Shown here in pieces: positions 8,902 to 17,357 of a stretch of DNA of 64,000 nt. The stretch covers positions 248,001-312,000 of the forward strand of contig NZ_REGA01000002.1 of the NCBI RefSeq assembly GCF_003841505.1. Direction: 5' to 3'. The notes beneath the pieces were generated by a model. The model had not been told where the DNA came from, did no database searches, and worked only from the letters and a program-made list of their open reading frames with translations. A program made the translations under genes and the position numbers. How positions within the stretch are numbered: the first letter of the stretch is position 1; the number at the start of each line of letters is the position of its first letter. Source of the stretch: Natrarchaeobius chitinivorans. Its GTDB lineage: Archaea > Halobacteriota > Halobacteria > Halobacteriales > Natrialbaceae.

Positions 8902-9669
8902 TCAGTCCTCTCCGGGGACGGCAAACGTCGAGAGCGAGCCGTTCGGGGTGATCGAGACGTGATCGCCGGCCGGAACCCGTTCGACGATCCGATCGTCCAC
9001 GCACACCACGACGGGATCCGCGTCCCGTTCGACCGACAACACCAGGTCGTCGGCCGGAAGCACCCACCGGTGGATCTGCGTTTTGAACGGCGCGATCGGC
9101 ACCACTGCGACGCCATCGAGAGACGGGGAGAGCAACGGACCGTCCACGGTGCTTGCGTACCCGTGGCTGCCGGCGGGCGTCGCCGCGACGACGCCGTCAG
9201 CCCGAAACTGGGCGATCGATTCGTCGCGACTCGAGACGCCGTACTCGGAGATTTGTGCAGGTTCGGCGGTCACGAGGCTGACGTCGAACAGGGCGCGTTC
9301 GTCGTTCCCGCCCGGCGTCTCGACGCCGAGGACCGGATGCGTTCTGACGATTGCCTCGCCTTCGAGGATCATCTCGAGGGCGCGTGTGACGTCCTCCGAG
9401 TCCACCGACGGAATCCCGGGGACGTCGCCGACGGGAAGGACGGGAGCGCCGGGATCGGCTCTCGTCACGGCGGAGAGATTCGATTCGCCGTCCGCGACGA
9501 CCACCGAGGGGGTGGCCGCGAGGACCGTAGAGAGCGTGCCGGAGACGACGCTCGCGTCGCGACCTGCGAGTGCGGGCTCGAGATCGGCGGGCTCGAGATC
9601 GACATCGTCGCACTCGGTTGCGATCCCGATCGAAGGGGCGGTTCCCGGGGTCCACGCGCCACGGCTCAT
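8902..9669 (-). CDS. NAD-kinase-like protein, catalytic motif degenerate
   Basis: 255 aa from the ATG at 9669 (MSRGAWTPGTAPSIGI). The order of elements is that of the ATP-NAD kinase fold: a short N-terminal domain, the PVLPVGDVPGIPSV segment matching PVLGVNxGxLGFL, then the C-terminal beta-domain with DGVVAATPAGSHGYA matching the (S/T)PTGSTAY loop. However, the GGDGT nucleotide motif is replaced by VVADGESN, and the Asn of ALNE/D is Phe (ALFDVSL). NAD phosphorylation is therefore doubtful; it may be a regulatory or diverged paralogue. It is transcribed away from the CDC48 gene, with about 130 bp between the two starts. Confidence 0.8.
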   Translation of the reverse strand: MSRGAWTPGTAPSIGIATECDDVDLEPADLEPALAGRDASVVSGTLSTVLAATPSVVVADGESNLSAVTRADPGAPVLPVGDVPGIPSVDSEDVTRALEMILEGEAIVRTHPVLGVETPGGNDERALFDVSLVTAEPAQISEYGVSSRDESIAQFRADGVVAATPAGSHGYASTVDGPLLSPSLDGVAVVPIAPFKTQIHRWVLPADDLVLSVERDADPVVVCVDDRIVERVPAGDHVSITPNGSLSTFAVPGED

Positions 9670-9799
9670 GTGGCTACTCGTTCCAAGGGGTCGGACAAAA
9701 GGGTGCGGGTTCGGCGCGCGTCTCCGTCCCGTCTCACCACGCGAGATCGATGGCGTGCCAGGAGTAATTCTCAAGTCGACAGGACGGAAAGAACCGTGT

Positions 9800-12028
9800 A
9801 TGAGTGGGTCGGATTCAGCCGGCGTTTTGTTGTCAGTGCGCGCCGCGGAGAAACGAGACGCCGGGCGTGGCGTCGCCCGGATTCCGGAGTCGGCACGGCG
9901 ACAACTCGGCGTCTTGAGCGGCGACACCGTCGTCATCGAGGGCGAGTCGACGACGGTCGCGAAGCTCTGGCCGGCCGATTCGGCCGTCCCCGAAAACGTC
10001 GTCCAGATCGATGGGGATACCCGCGCCAACGCGGGGGTCCACATCGGCGATACGGTCACCGTTCGGACGAAAGACAAATCGGCGATACGGGAAGCCGAGC
10101 GGGTGACGCTGACCGCCCCGCCGGCGCTCTCGGATCGCCAACAGGCGATCACCACGCGCGAGGCGACCAAGAAACTGCGTAATCGACCGGTTCGGGTCGG
10201 CGAACAGATTCGGATCGAGGGCGTCGACCAGGAGCCGTTTCGCGTCGTCGATACGGATCCCGACGGCGACGTCAGAATCACGAGCACGACGACGATTCGC
10301 GTCGTCGATCCGAGCGGAGCACCCCTCGACGACGCCGGTACCGAGGCGGGGTCCGGTGTCGGAGGTGACGAGTCCGACGCCACCGGCTCCGCCGTCGAAT
10401 CCTCGGGCACGACCGACGCCGGCGACCTGGACCCCGAGTCGGTTCCCGGCGTCACCTACGAGGACATCGGCGGACTCGACGAAGAACTCGAGCTCGTCCG
10501 GGAGATGATCGAGTTGCCGCTCTCGGAGCCAGAACTGTTCCAGCGCCTGGGTGTCGAGCCGCCGTCGGGTGTCTTGCTGTACGGGCCGCCGGGGACCGGC
10601 AAGACGTTGATCGCCCGCGCGGTCGCAAACGAGGTCGACGCCCGCTTCGAGACGATCTCCGGGCCGGAGATCATGTCGAAGTACAAAGGCGAGTCAGAAG
10701 AGCAACTTCGGCGAACGTTCGAAACCGCGCGCGAAAACGCACCGACGATCGTCTTCTTCGACGAGATCGACTCGATCGCGGGCACGAGAGACGGCGAGGG
10801 TGACGCCGAGAATCGAATCGTCGGGCAGCTGCTGACGCTTATGGACGGGCTCGACGGCCGCGGCGAGGTGATCGTCATCGGCGCGACCAATCGCGTCGAC
10901 TCGATCGATCCCGCCCTCCGTCGGGGCGGTCGGTTCGACCGTGAGATCCAGATCGGCGTCCCCGACGCGACCGGTCGCAAAGAGATACTCGAGGTCCACA
11001 CCCGCGGCATGCCACTGGCCGACGAAGTGAGCGTGGACGCGATCGCCCGACGTACCCACGGCTTCGTCGGCGCGGACCTCGACGCCGTCGCGAGCGAAGC
11101 GGCGATGGCGGCCATTCGGGACAGGCCGACCGACGGCGACGAGCGCGCCGAGTGGAACAGAGAGCCGGTCGTCACGAAACGCCACTTCGACGAGGCGCTC
11201 GCGTCCGTCGAACCCTCCGCGATGCGCGAGTACGTCGCCGAATCGCCGAGTACGGACTTTACGGACGTCGGCGGACTCGAGGACGCCAAACAGGTGCTGC
11301 GCGAGTCCGTCGAGTGGCCGCTTACGTACGACAAACTGTTCGAAGAGACGAACACCGCGCCGCCGTCGGGTGTCTTGCTGTACGGCCCGCCGGGGACCGG
11401 CAAGACGCTGCTCGCTCGAGCGCTGGCGGGCGAAACCGACGTCAACTTCGTCCGCGTCGACGGCCCCGAAATCGTCGATCGGTACGTCGGCGAGAGCGAG
11501 AAGGCGATCCGCGAGGTGTTCGAACGCGCACGCCAGGCCGCGCCGTCGATCGTCTTCTTCGACGAGATCGACGCCATCACGGCCGCACGCGGCGAGGGCC
11601 ACGAAGTCACCGAACGCGTCGTCTCGCAGCTCCTGACGGAACTGGACGGAATGCGCGAAAACCCGAACCTCGTCGTTCTCGCCGCGACGAATCGGAAAGA
11701 GCACATCGATCCCGCACTGCTCCGGCCGGGCCGACTCGACACCCACGTTCTCGTCCCCGAACCCGAATGCGAGGCCCGGGAGAAGATCCTCGAGGTCCAC
11801 ACCCGGGGGAAACCGATCGCCGGCGACGTCGACCTCGCCGCGCTCGCCGCCGACCTCGAGGGGTACACCGGAGCGGATCTCGAGGCGCTGGTCAGAGACG
11901 CCTCGATGAAAGCGATCCGCGAAGTCGCGACGGCGTACGACCCCGACGAGGCGAACGCGAAAGCCGGCGAAGTGGTCGTGAAACGCCGTCACCTCGAGGC
12001 GGCGCGTGAAAACGTCGATGCACCGTGA
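9800..12028 (+). CDS. cdc48: CDC48/VCP AAA+ ATPase
   Basis: 742 aa from the ATG at 9800 (MSGSDSAGVLLSVRAAEKRD). The N-domain (about residues 1-200: double-psi barrel, RIPESARRQLGVLSGDTVVI) is followed by an unusually acidic Gly/Ser-rich linker. D1 follows (YEDIGGLDEELELVREM; Walker A GPPGTGKT; Walker B FFDEIDSI) and then D2 (FTDVGGLEDAKQVL; GPPGTGKT; FFDEIDAI). Both ATPase sites and their arginine-rich second regions of homology (NRVDSIDPALRRGGRFDRE; NRKEHIDPALLRPGRLD) look intact. The role is ATP-driven unfolding and segregation, feeding substrates to the proteasome. The longer open frame upstream is not conserved N-domain sequence. Confidence 0.95.
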   Translation: MSGSDSAGVLLSVRAAEKRDAGRGVARIPESARRQLGVLSGDTVVIEGESTTVAKLWPADSAVPENVVQIDGDTRANAGVHIGDTVTVRTKDKSAIREAERVTLTAPPALSDRQQAITTREATKKLRNRPVRVGEQIRIEGVDQEPFRVVDTDPDGDVRITSTTTIRVVDPSGAPLDDAGTEAGSGVGGDESDATGSAVESSGTTDAGDLDPESVPGVTYEDIGGLDEELELVREMIELPLSEPELFQRLGVEPPSGVLLYGPPGTGKTLIARAVANEVDARFETISGPEIMSKYKGESEEQLRRTFETARENAPTIVFFDEIDSIAGTRDGEGDAENRIVGQLLTLMDGLDGRGEVIVIGATNRVDSIDPALRRGGRFDREIQIGVPDATGRKEILEVHTRGMPLADEVSVDAIARRTHGFVGADLDAVASEAAMAAIRDRPTDGDERAEWNREPVVTKRHFDEALASVEPSAMREYVAESPSTDFTDVGGLEDAKQVLRESVEWPLTYDKLFEETNTAPPSGVLLYGPPGTGKTLLARALAGETDVNFVRVDGPEIVDRYVGESEKAIREVFERARQAAPSIVFFDEIDAITAARGEGHEVTERVVSQLLTELDGMRENPNLVVLAATNRKEHIDPALLRPGRLDTHVLVPEPECEAREKILEVHTRGKPIAGDVDLAALAADLEGYTGADLEALVRDASMKAIREVATAYDPDEANAKAGEVVVKRRHLEAARENVDAP

Positions 12029-12067
12029 GGACGACGGCGTGGCGATTTCAGTTCCGGTTCGTCACGG

Positions 12068-12901
12068 TCACGGTTCGTGGTTCGCATCCGGTTCGTCGTC
12101 CCCGGCCGAACCGTCGAAATCGCTCTGGTCCCGATCGAATCCAACCGTTTCCACCTCGAGTCCCGGTGTATCGCCTTCGAGGACGACCGTCTCTCCGGCC
12201 GTCGTCGAATCGCCGGGCTCGACGGCCACGTCCTCGAGGTCGACCGACGGGGGAAAGAGCAGGTCGACGCGGCTACCGAAGGCGATGTGACCGATCCGTT
12301 CGCCGCGCTCGAGTTCGTCGCCCGACTCGACGTAAGGGTGGATGCGACGGGCGAACGCCCCCGCGATGAGGGTGACTTCGGCCTCGCTGTCGGGAACGTC
12401 CGCTCGTGAGTGGTGACCGGTAGACACATCGGTTTTTTCCGGATCGGCGGACCCGTCGTCGGGTTCTGCCGGATCGGCGTCCGCTGTGTGTCCCGGCTCG
12501 GTCGGGGCGGGGAGATTCGGCGAGTCGGTCTCGAGGCGGACGTGAACGCGTTCGTTGCGATCGGAATCTTTCGAAAACGCGGGGCGGTGTGCCCCGGAGA
12601 CGTGTTCGACGTCGACGACGCTCGCTGCGACGGGGGCGCGGACGACGTGGACGTGCCAGACGTTCATGAACACGCCGAGTCGGACCCGGTCGCCTTCCTC
12701 CCGCAGGACCGATACGGTCCCGTCCGCGGGCGAGACGACGCCGGTCGGTGGCGGTGATCGTTCCGGGTCCCGAAAGAAGGCGAGGACTCCCACGGCGAGA
12801 GCGAGCGCGACGATGCTGGCCGTGACGCTGATGATGACCGCGAACGGCGCGGCGAGCAGGGGAACGATCGCGTACTTCCAGGCCCCCGGCGCGAGGTTCA
12901 T
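12068..12901 (-). CDS. psd: Phosphatidylserine decarboxylase-type pyruvoyl enzyme (archaetidylserine decarboxylase)
   Basis: 277 aa. Two N-terminal hydrophobic helices anchor it. The catalytic core includes VVSPADGTV, VFMNVWHVHVVRAP (the conserved His pair), and HIAFGSRVDLLFP near the C-terminus, where the Gly-Ser of FGS is the self-cleavage site giving the pyruvoyl group. It would decarboxylate archaetidylserine to archaetidylethanolamine. Unusually, an acidic low-complexity insert of about 50 residues (around 150-200, rich in Asp, Pro, Glu) separates the two core blocks. Short PSD forms of this type are usually near 200-230 aa, so the insert accounts for the extra length. Confidence 0.86.
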   Translation of the reverse strand: MNLAPGAWKYAIVPLLAAPFAVIISVTASIVALALAVGVLAFFRDPERSPPPTGVVSPADGTVSVLREEGDRVRLGVFMNVWHVHVVRAPVAASVVDVEHVSGAHRPAFSKDSDRNERVHVRLETDSPNLPAPTEPGHTADADPAEPDDGSADPEKTDVSTGHHSRADVPDSEAEVTLIAGAFARRIHPYVESGDELERGERIGHIAFGSRVDLLFPPSVDLEDVAVEPGDSTTAGETVVLEGDTPGLEVETVGFDRDQSDFDGSAGDDEPDANHEP

Positions 12902-12958
12902 ACTGAACGGAGGTGCGCGAATCGTATGGCCGTTACGGACCGGGGCCGGGACGGGGGA

Positions 12959-13345
12959 TCAGTCGCAGGCGGCGATGGCCAGACGGATCCGGTTTGCGAA
13001 GACGTTCATGTCACCGGTCGCCCGGCTACTCTTGCTGACGAACGCGGTCACGCCCGCCTCGATCGCCTCCTCGGCGAGCGGCTCGAGCGGATTGCCGGTA
13101 AAGAGAACGAACGGCATCGTCCCCTCACCGTCGTCGATCGACGCTGCGAGTTCGATCCCCGTCTCGTCCGGCAGTTCGTACGTCGACACCACGCAGTCGA
13201 ACGCCGACTCCTCGAGGGCGGTCCGGGTTTCGGCGGCCGAGGTCGCCGTTTCGATTTCGAACTCGTGTTCCGACTGTAACGTCTCGCTTACGTGTTGCGT
13301 GATGAAATCGCTGTCTTCGACGAGGAGAACGGTGTGCGACGACAT
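12959..13345 (-). CDS. Stand-alone response-regulator receiver domain lacking the phospho-acceptor Asp
   Basis: 128 aa, a single CheY-like domain with no output domain. The acidic pocket (LLVEDSD, residues 7-13), the conserved Thr in VLFTG and the Lys in FVSKSS are present. At the phosphorylation site haloarchaeal proteins read D-C-V-V-S-D-Y, whereas here residues 50-60 read DCVVSTYELPD, with Thr55 in the Asp position. It therefore probably cannot be phosphorylated in the normal way and would act as a pseudo-receiver. The ATG at 13345 matches the domain start. No kinase lies next to it. Confidence 0.85.
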   Translation of the reverse strand: MSSHTVLLVEDSDFITQHVSETLQSEHEFEIETATSAAETRTALEESAFDCVVSTYELPDETGIELAASIDDGEGTMPFVLFTGNPLEPLAEEAIEAGVTAFVSKSSRATGDMNVFANRIRLAIAACD

Positions 13346-13419
13346 ACGTATCAGGTGATGACACAGGTTCGTCTAATAATTCTTCTTGCAGTTCGTGTCA
13401 GACGCACATATAGTCCGAG

Positions 13420-16251
13420 TCAATCCCAGAACGACTGCGTCCGCGCGTACTCGCGTTCTTTCGAGAGGATATCCCGGTAGAACGCCGATTCGTCTTCCCG
13501 GTGTCTGTTGATGATCTGGGCCGCGTTGTGCGGGCCGACACCTCGAGCGGCCATCGCGACGACGGCTTGCTTGCCGTGGCTCTGGACGAGACTCGCGTTC
13601 CGAAACGCGCGTTCGGTCATCTCGTCCTGTTGCTCGTCTTTCTCCTCGGCGCGAACCGCCGTGACGACCTCGTCGGCCCACGGGTTCAACGCCGCGATAC
13701 GAGTCGACTCGCACTCGGGACACTCGGGTTGCTCCTGGACTCGTTTCACTTTCGTTTTCGCTTTCCACTCCCTGCAGTGAGTACAGAGCAGGATGATGCG
13801 ATCGTTCTGAATCCGTTCCCGGACCGTTCTGATGACGCTCGCGTCGGCGTTTTCCGGAGCAAGAAGCTCCTTGCCCGACGAGCGCCCACCCTGTCCGATC
13901 GCCGTGCGGCCGCGATACGTAACCACCTCGAGATTCCCAGACTGGATCCCATCGAGGATCGAACTCGCACGCTCGACGTCCAGATCCTCGTGAAACACCT
14001 CGCGAATCGATTCTTCGTACATGGGCGTGTCCTCGAGCGCCGCCAGCAGCCGGTCGTTCGAGAGTCGTCCCGACCCCTGCCAGCGCTTGAGCGCACCGAA
14101 CTTCGCCGACACCTGCGAGAGACGGAACGCGAGCGCGTCGGATCGTTTGAGCCCGAGTTCGACGATGGCTTCGACGTGGTCCGGATCGGTCTCCTCGAGC
14201 ACCTCGAGGACGTCGCTCGTCGCGATCGAATTCGGCACTTCGAGTTCGATCCGGTAGGGATCCGTCTCGAGGCCGACGGAGGAGCCGGCCCGCTGTCCCA
14301 GTAGCGCGGAGAGGATTCGACCGAGCGTCTCGTTGGCCATGTGCCCGAAGCAGGCGTTGAGGACGACGGAACGACCCTGGCGCTCGAGGACGAGCCGGTC
14401 GGCCGTCGGCATCGGCGCGTCGGCCTCGAGCTGGCGCTCGAGTTGCGAGCAGGCGTCGGCAAGCGTCCGCTCGTCGCCCGGATAACGGGTAGTGAGTTCT
14501 CGTCCAACTGCGTCGGCGTCGCCGCCGACCTCGAGTTGCGAAGCTGCGACGTCGCGAATCTCGCCGACTTCCCCGGCGACGGCCGCCGGGACGGGGATCT
14601 CCTGTCCGATCCACGACGGCACTTCGCCCGCTGGGTCTTCGATCGGACTCACTTTCACCCTGGCTTCGTCGTCGTCGATCTCCGCGATCCGCCACATCTC
14701 GCCGCGCTGGACGAACACCTCGCCGGGTCGTGCGAAGTTGACGACGAACCGCTCGTCCAGGGTTCCGATCTGCGTACTCGAGGCGATGTCGTGGACCTCG
14801 TAGGTCTCTTCGTCGGGGATCATCGAGAGGTTCGAGTAGACGTACTGCCACGTGCTGCCGCTGGTCTCGATGCGGTCTTCGCCCTCGTCGAACCAGACGA
14901 TCCGGTTTCGGTGGAGTTCCGACAGGACGTTTCGAAACCGCTCCTCGGAGAGGTCGCGAAACGGGTACGCTCGGCTGATCGTCTCGTACACGTCGCTTAC
15001 GTGCTTCGATCCGCGACTCTGGACGATCCCTGGAATCTGGTTTGCGACCACGTCCAGACTCCCCTCGTGGATCGCGGCTGGTTCCACCTCGCCCGCGCGG
15101 GCCCGGCGAGCGATCGCGAGCGCCTCGAACGTGTCGTCGGGGTTAGTCGTGACGATCGTTCCGCTCGAGACCTCGTCCCGGCGGTGGCCGGCGCGGCCGA
15201 TGCGCTGGAGCAGTCGGGTCACCTGCCGTGGGCTCTTGTACTGGATCACGTGATCGACCCGACCGACGTCGATGCCGAGTTCCATCGAGGACGTACAGAG
15301 CAGTCCGTCCAGGTCACCCGATTTGAACCGGTCTTCCACGTCGATGCGGGCCTCCTTCGAGAGCGATCCGTGGTGGACGCCGATCGGAAGGTCGAGTTCG
15401 GTAAATCGCGAGCCGAGCGCCTCGGCGGTCTGGCGCGTGTTGACGAAGATGAGCGTCGATTCGTGGTCCTCGACGAGGTCACGAATCAGACGGACGTGAC
15501 TCGCCGTGTCGGGTTCGGTCATCAACGTGCCGGCGAGGGTTTCGTCTTCGTCGGTAACCGCGGGCCGCCGAACGCTCACGTCGACGTTGCTCCCGACGTC
15601 GATCTCGCGGATCTCACACAGTCGGCCGCCGGTGAGGAACTTCCCGACTTCCGCCGGCTCGCCGACGGTCGCGGAGAGGCCGATCCGCTGGAACTCCCCA
15701 GCGAGATCGCGGAGGCGCTCGAGGCCGATCGAAAGCTGTGCGCCCCGTTTCGACGCCGCGAGTTCGTGGACCTCGTCGACGACGACGTGGGAAACGTCCT
15801 CGAGTCCGCTTCGCAGTCGGTCGCCCGTGAGCATCGCCTGGAGCGTCTCCGGCGTGGTGATCAGGACGTCCGGGGGATCTTCGGCCTGCTTGCCGCGTTC
15901 GTACTGGGTCGTATCGCCGTGGCGGACGGCGACCTCGAGGTCGAGGTACTCGCCCCACCACTCGAGGCGCTCGAGCATGTCGCGGTTGAGCGCTCGAAGC
16001 GGGGTAACGTAGAGTGCGCCGAACCCCTCGGCCGGACCGTCGTCGGCGACGAGGTGGTCGAAGACGGGAAGCATGGCCGTCTCGGTCTTGCCGCTCCCGG
16101 TCGGCGCGATCACGAGCGTATTCTGGCGGGCCGCAAGCGGCGGGATCGCCAGCCGTTGTGGAGCCGTCGGCGTCGAGAACCCGCGTTCGGAGAGCGCCTC
16201 GCGAACCGCCGACCCGAGGCGAGTAAACGCCGCCACGTCCCCTTCGGTCAT
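13420..16251 (-). CDS. lhr: Lhr-family superfamily-2 DNA helicase
   Basis: 943 aa, as expected for Lhr-core proteins. The N-terminal RecA domain has Walker A APTGSGKTETA, DEVH in VVVDEVHELAASKRG, and the motif III-like GLSATVGEP. The second RecA domain includes IFVNTRQTAEALG, STSMELGIDVGRVD and QRIGRAGHRRDE. The winged-helix and Lhr-specific C-terminal regions follow, with a late Cys cluster (LLCTHCREW, PECPECEST) that looks like a zinc ribbon. It unwinds branched DNA and RNA-DNA hybrids in repair and replication. It is read toward the small receiver gene. Confidence 0.93.
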   Translation of the reverse strand: MTEGDVAAFTRLGSAVREALSERGFSTPTAPQRLAIPPLAARQNTLVIAPTGSGKTETAMLPVFDHLVADDGPAEGFGALYVTPLRALNRDMLERLEWWGEYLDLEVAVRHGDTTQYERGKQAEDPPDVLITTPETLQAMLTGDRLRSGLEDVSHVVVDEVHELAASKRGAQLSIGLERLRDLAGEFQRIGLSATVGEPAEVGKFLTGGRLCEIREIDVGSNVDVSVRRPAVTDEDETLAGTLMTEPDTASHVRLIRDLVEDHESTLIFVNTRQTAEALGSRFTELDLPIGVHHGSLSKEARIDVEDRFKSGDLDGLLCTSSMELGIDVGRVDHVIQYKSPRQVTRLLQRIGRAGHRRDEVSSGTIVTTNPDDTFEALAIARRARAGEVEPAAIHEGSLDVVANQIPGIVQSRGSKHVSDVYETISRAYPFRDLSEERFRNVLSELHRNRIVWFDEGEDRIETSGSTWQYVYSNLSMIPDEETYEVHDIASSTQIGTLDERFVVNFARPGEVFVQRGEMWRIAEIDDDEARVKVSPIEDPAGEVPSWIGQEIPVPAAVAGEVGEIRDVAASQLEVGGDADAVGRELTTRYPGDERTLADACSQLERQLEADAPMPTADRLVLERQGRSVVLNACFGHMANETLGRILSALLGQRAGSSVGLETDPYRIELEVPNSIATSDVLEVLEETDPDHVEAIVELGLKRSDALAFRLSQVSAKFGALKRWQGSGRLSNDRLLAALEDTPMYEESIREVFHEDLDVERASSILDGIQSGNLEVVTYRGRTAIGQGGRSSGKELLAPENADASVIRTVRERIQNDRIILLCTHCREWKAKTKVKRVQEQPECPECESTRIAALNPWADEVVTAVRAEEKDEQQDEMTERAFRNASLVQSHGKQAVVAMAARGVGPHNAAQIINRHREDESAFYRDILSKEREYARTQSFWD

Positions 16252-16289
16252 CGACTCGTGGTAAGGGCGAACGGCGGATAAGGGCCACG

Positions 16290-16841
16290 CTATTCCTCGT
16301 CTTCGCTCGTTTCTTCGTCGTCCTCGTCGATCACGTCGGCGACGTCGTCGTCGATCGCCATCTCGCCCGGTTGCGCTCGCTCTTCGCTGGCGCGCTCTTC
16401 GATTTCCGACGGCGAGCGCTCCCCCTCGACCACGTCGACGTTCGTCTCCGCGTCGTCGATCCGTTCGTCGGCATCCGGTCCGGACGCGGACCGTTCGTCA
16501 TCGTCGGTACTCGTTTCCTCGTCGACGGTCCCGGTTTCGTCGTCTCCACTCGCATCGCTCTCTCCGTCGATCGGAATCGTCCGGAACTCGTCGGGGACCG
16601 CGTCGTTCGTCCGATCGCGGACGCTCTCGAGCGATGGCGCGCGTTCGCTCACGGCCTCGAGGCGGTGGTCGACGTCACGGCGCTCGAGGTACCGAGAGAC
16701 GGCGTATACGACGGCGGCTGCCCCGACAGCGAACACGAGCAACCGCAGGAGTGATCGGAACCACGATACCGACTGGGCCGAGGCGGAGTTCGATCCGTCG
16801 CCAACCGAAGCTCCATCGCGACTTCCGGTTCGAGTGAGCAT
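16290..16841 (-). CDS. Membrane-anchored acidic hypothetical protein
   Basis: 183 aa from the ATG at 16841 (MLTRTGSRDGASVGDGSNSA). One transmembrane helix at about residues 30-48 (RLLVFAVGAAAVVYAVSRY) is followed by an Arg-rich stretch and then a very long Asp/Glu/Ser tail, probably disordered. No catalytic motif is visible. It lies 38 bp downstream of the lhr start on the same strand, so the two may be transcribed together with this gene first. Function unknown. Confidence 0.65.
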   Translation of the reverse strand: MLTRTGSRDGASVGDGSNSASAQSVSWFRSLLRLLVFAVGAAAVVYAVSRYLERRDVDHRLEAVSERAPSLESVRDRTNDAVPDEFRTIPIDGESDASGDDETGTVDEETSTDDDERSASGPDADERIDDAETNVDVVEGERSPSEIEERASEERAQPGEMAIDDDVADVIDEDDEETSEDEE

Positions 16842-16888
16842 CGTGATTCGTACTCTCTCGAGGGGGAAATCGATTCGGGGTGGGCTGA

Positions 16889-17077
16889 TACTGTCGACAG
16901 AACTATGTGACGATCGGTCGCTCTCCTGCGGCCGTCTCCGATGGCGACGGCCGCGAAGTCGTGACCGACGTTTCATACGGGTTACTGTCCGTCATTGCCG
17001 GTGCACCCGCGACCCGGGCGGCGGGTGAGCCGGTAAATCGGTACAGCAATCCGTCTCACTGATGCTGTCCGACAGTA
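16889..17077. repeat. PE-C palindromic element, copy 2, split by PE-B
   Basis: The ends are TACTGTCGACAGAAC and GATGCTGTCCGACAGTA. The interior GCCGTCTCCGATGGCGACGG matches copy 1 at 1317. A PE-B core lies at 16976-17055 between duplicated TCA triplets. Taking out that insert leaves about 106 bp and restores the GACG(T/C)(T/C)TCA-CTGA junction seen uninterrupted at 8413-8430. Confidence 0.82.
16976..17055. mobile_element. PE-B palindromic element (80 bp), nested in PE-C
   Basis: Terminal inverted repeat TACGGGTTACTGT / ACAGCAATCCGTC. The interior has GCCGGTGCACCCGCGACC and its near complement. It is flanked by TCA on both sides (16973-16975 and 17056-17058). This copy is away from any gene end and gives the clearest pre-insertion comparison. 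Confidence 0.85.
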
Positions 17078-17357
17078 TGACAGCGATCTCGTCAGTCGCC
17101 CGTGGACCGGTATCGTTGTTCCATCCATGTGCTAAACCGGCTGAAAGCCCCTCCTAACTCCGGGTAAGTAGCGCATATTTAGAGGGGCGACCCAGATACA
17201 TTGACCAGATGATCTGTTTGCCTCCACGACAGTCACAGCGTCCGATCGGTCGCTTCGGTACACGAACGACGCTTCGAAACGATCAGTTCGACCACCGCTA
17301 CCACCGGAGTTTACTGGGGACAAACCGTCGCGTTTCGTCGGCGCGGGCGTGGTAACC

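Larger units (their letters stand above)
16842..17357. other. Intergenic region carrying a nested PE-C/PE-B pair
   Basis: About 516 bp between divergent genes. 16889-17077 is occupied by PE-C split by PE-B. The remaining ~280 bp (17078-17357) probably carries the promoter of the secreted protein; an AT-rich stretch, CGCATATTTAGAGG, near 17171-17184 is the best TATA-like candidate. A 75-codon minus-strand frame here looks like chance. Confidence 0.5.

Noticed and set aside
10456-11868. Long minus-strand frame of 470 codons opposite cdc48
   Set aside because: It is a shadow of codon bias in a GC-rich gene: Ser/Arg-rich, with no haloarchaeal acidity, and completely inside a confident plus-strand gene.
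14341-16281. 646-codon plus-strand frame opposite lhr
   Set aside because: Antisense shadow of the helicase with no recognisable domain.
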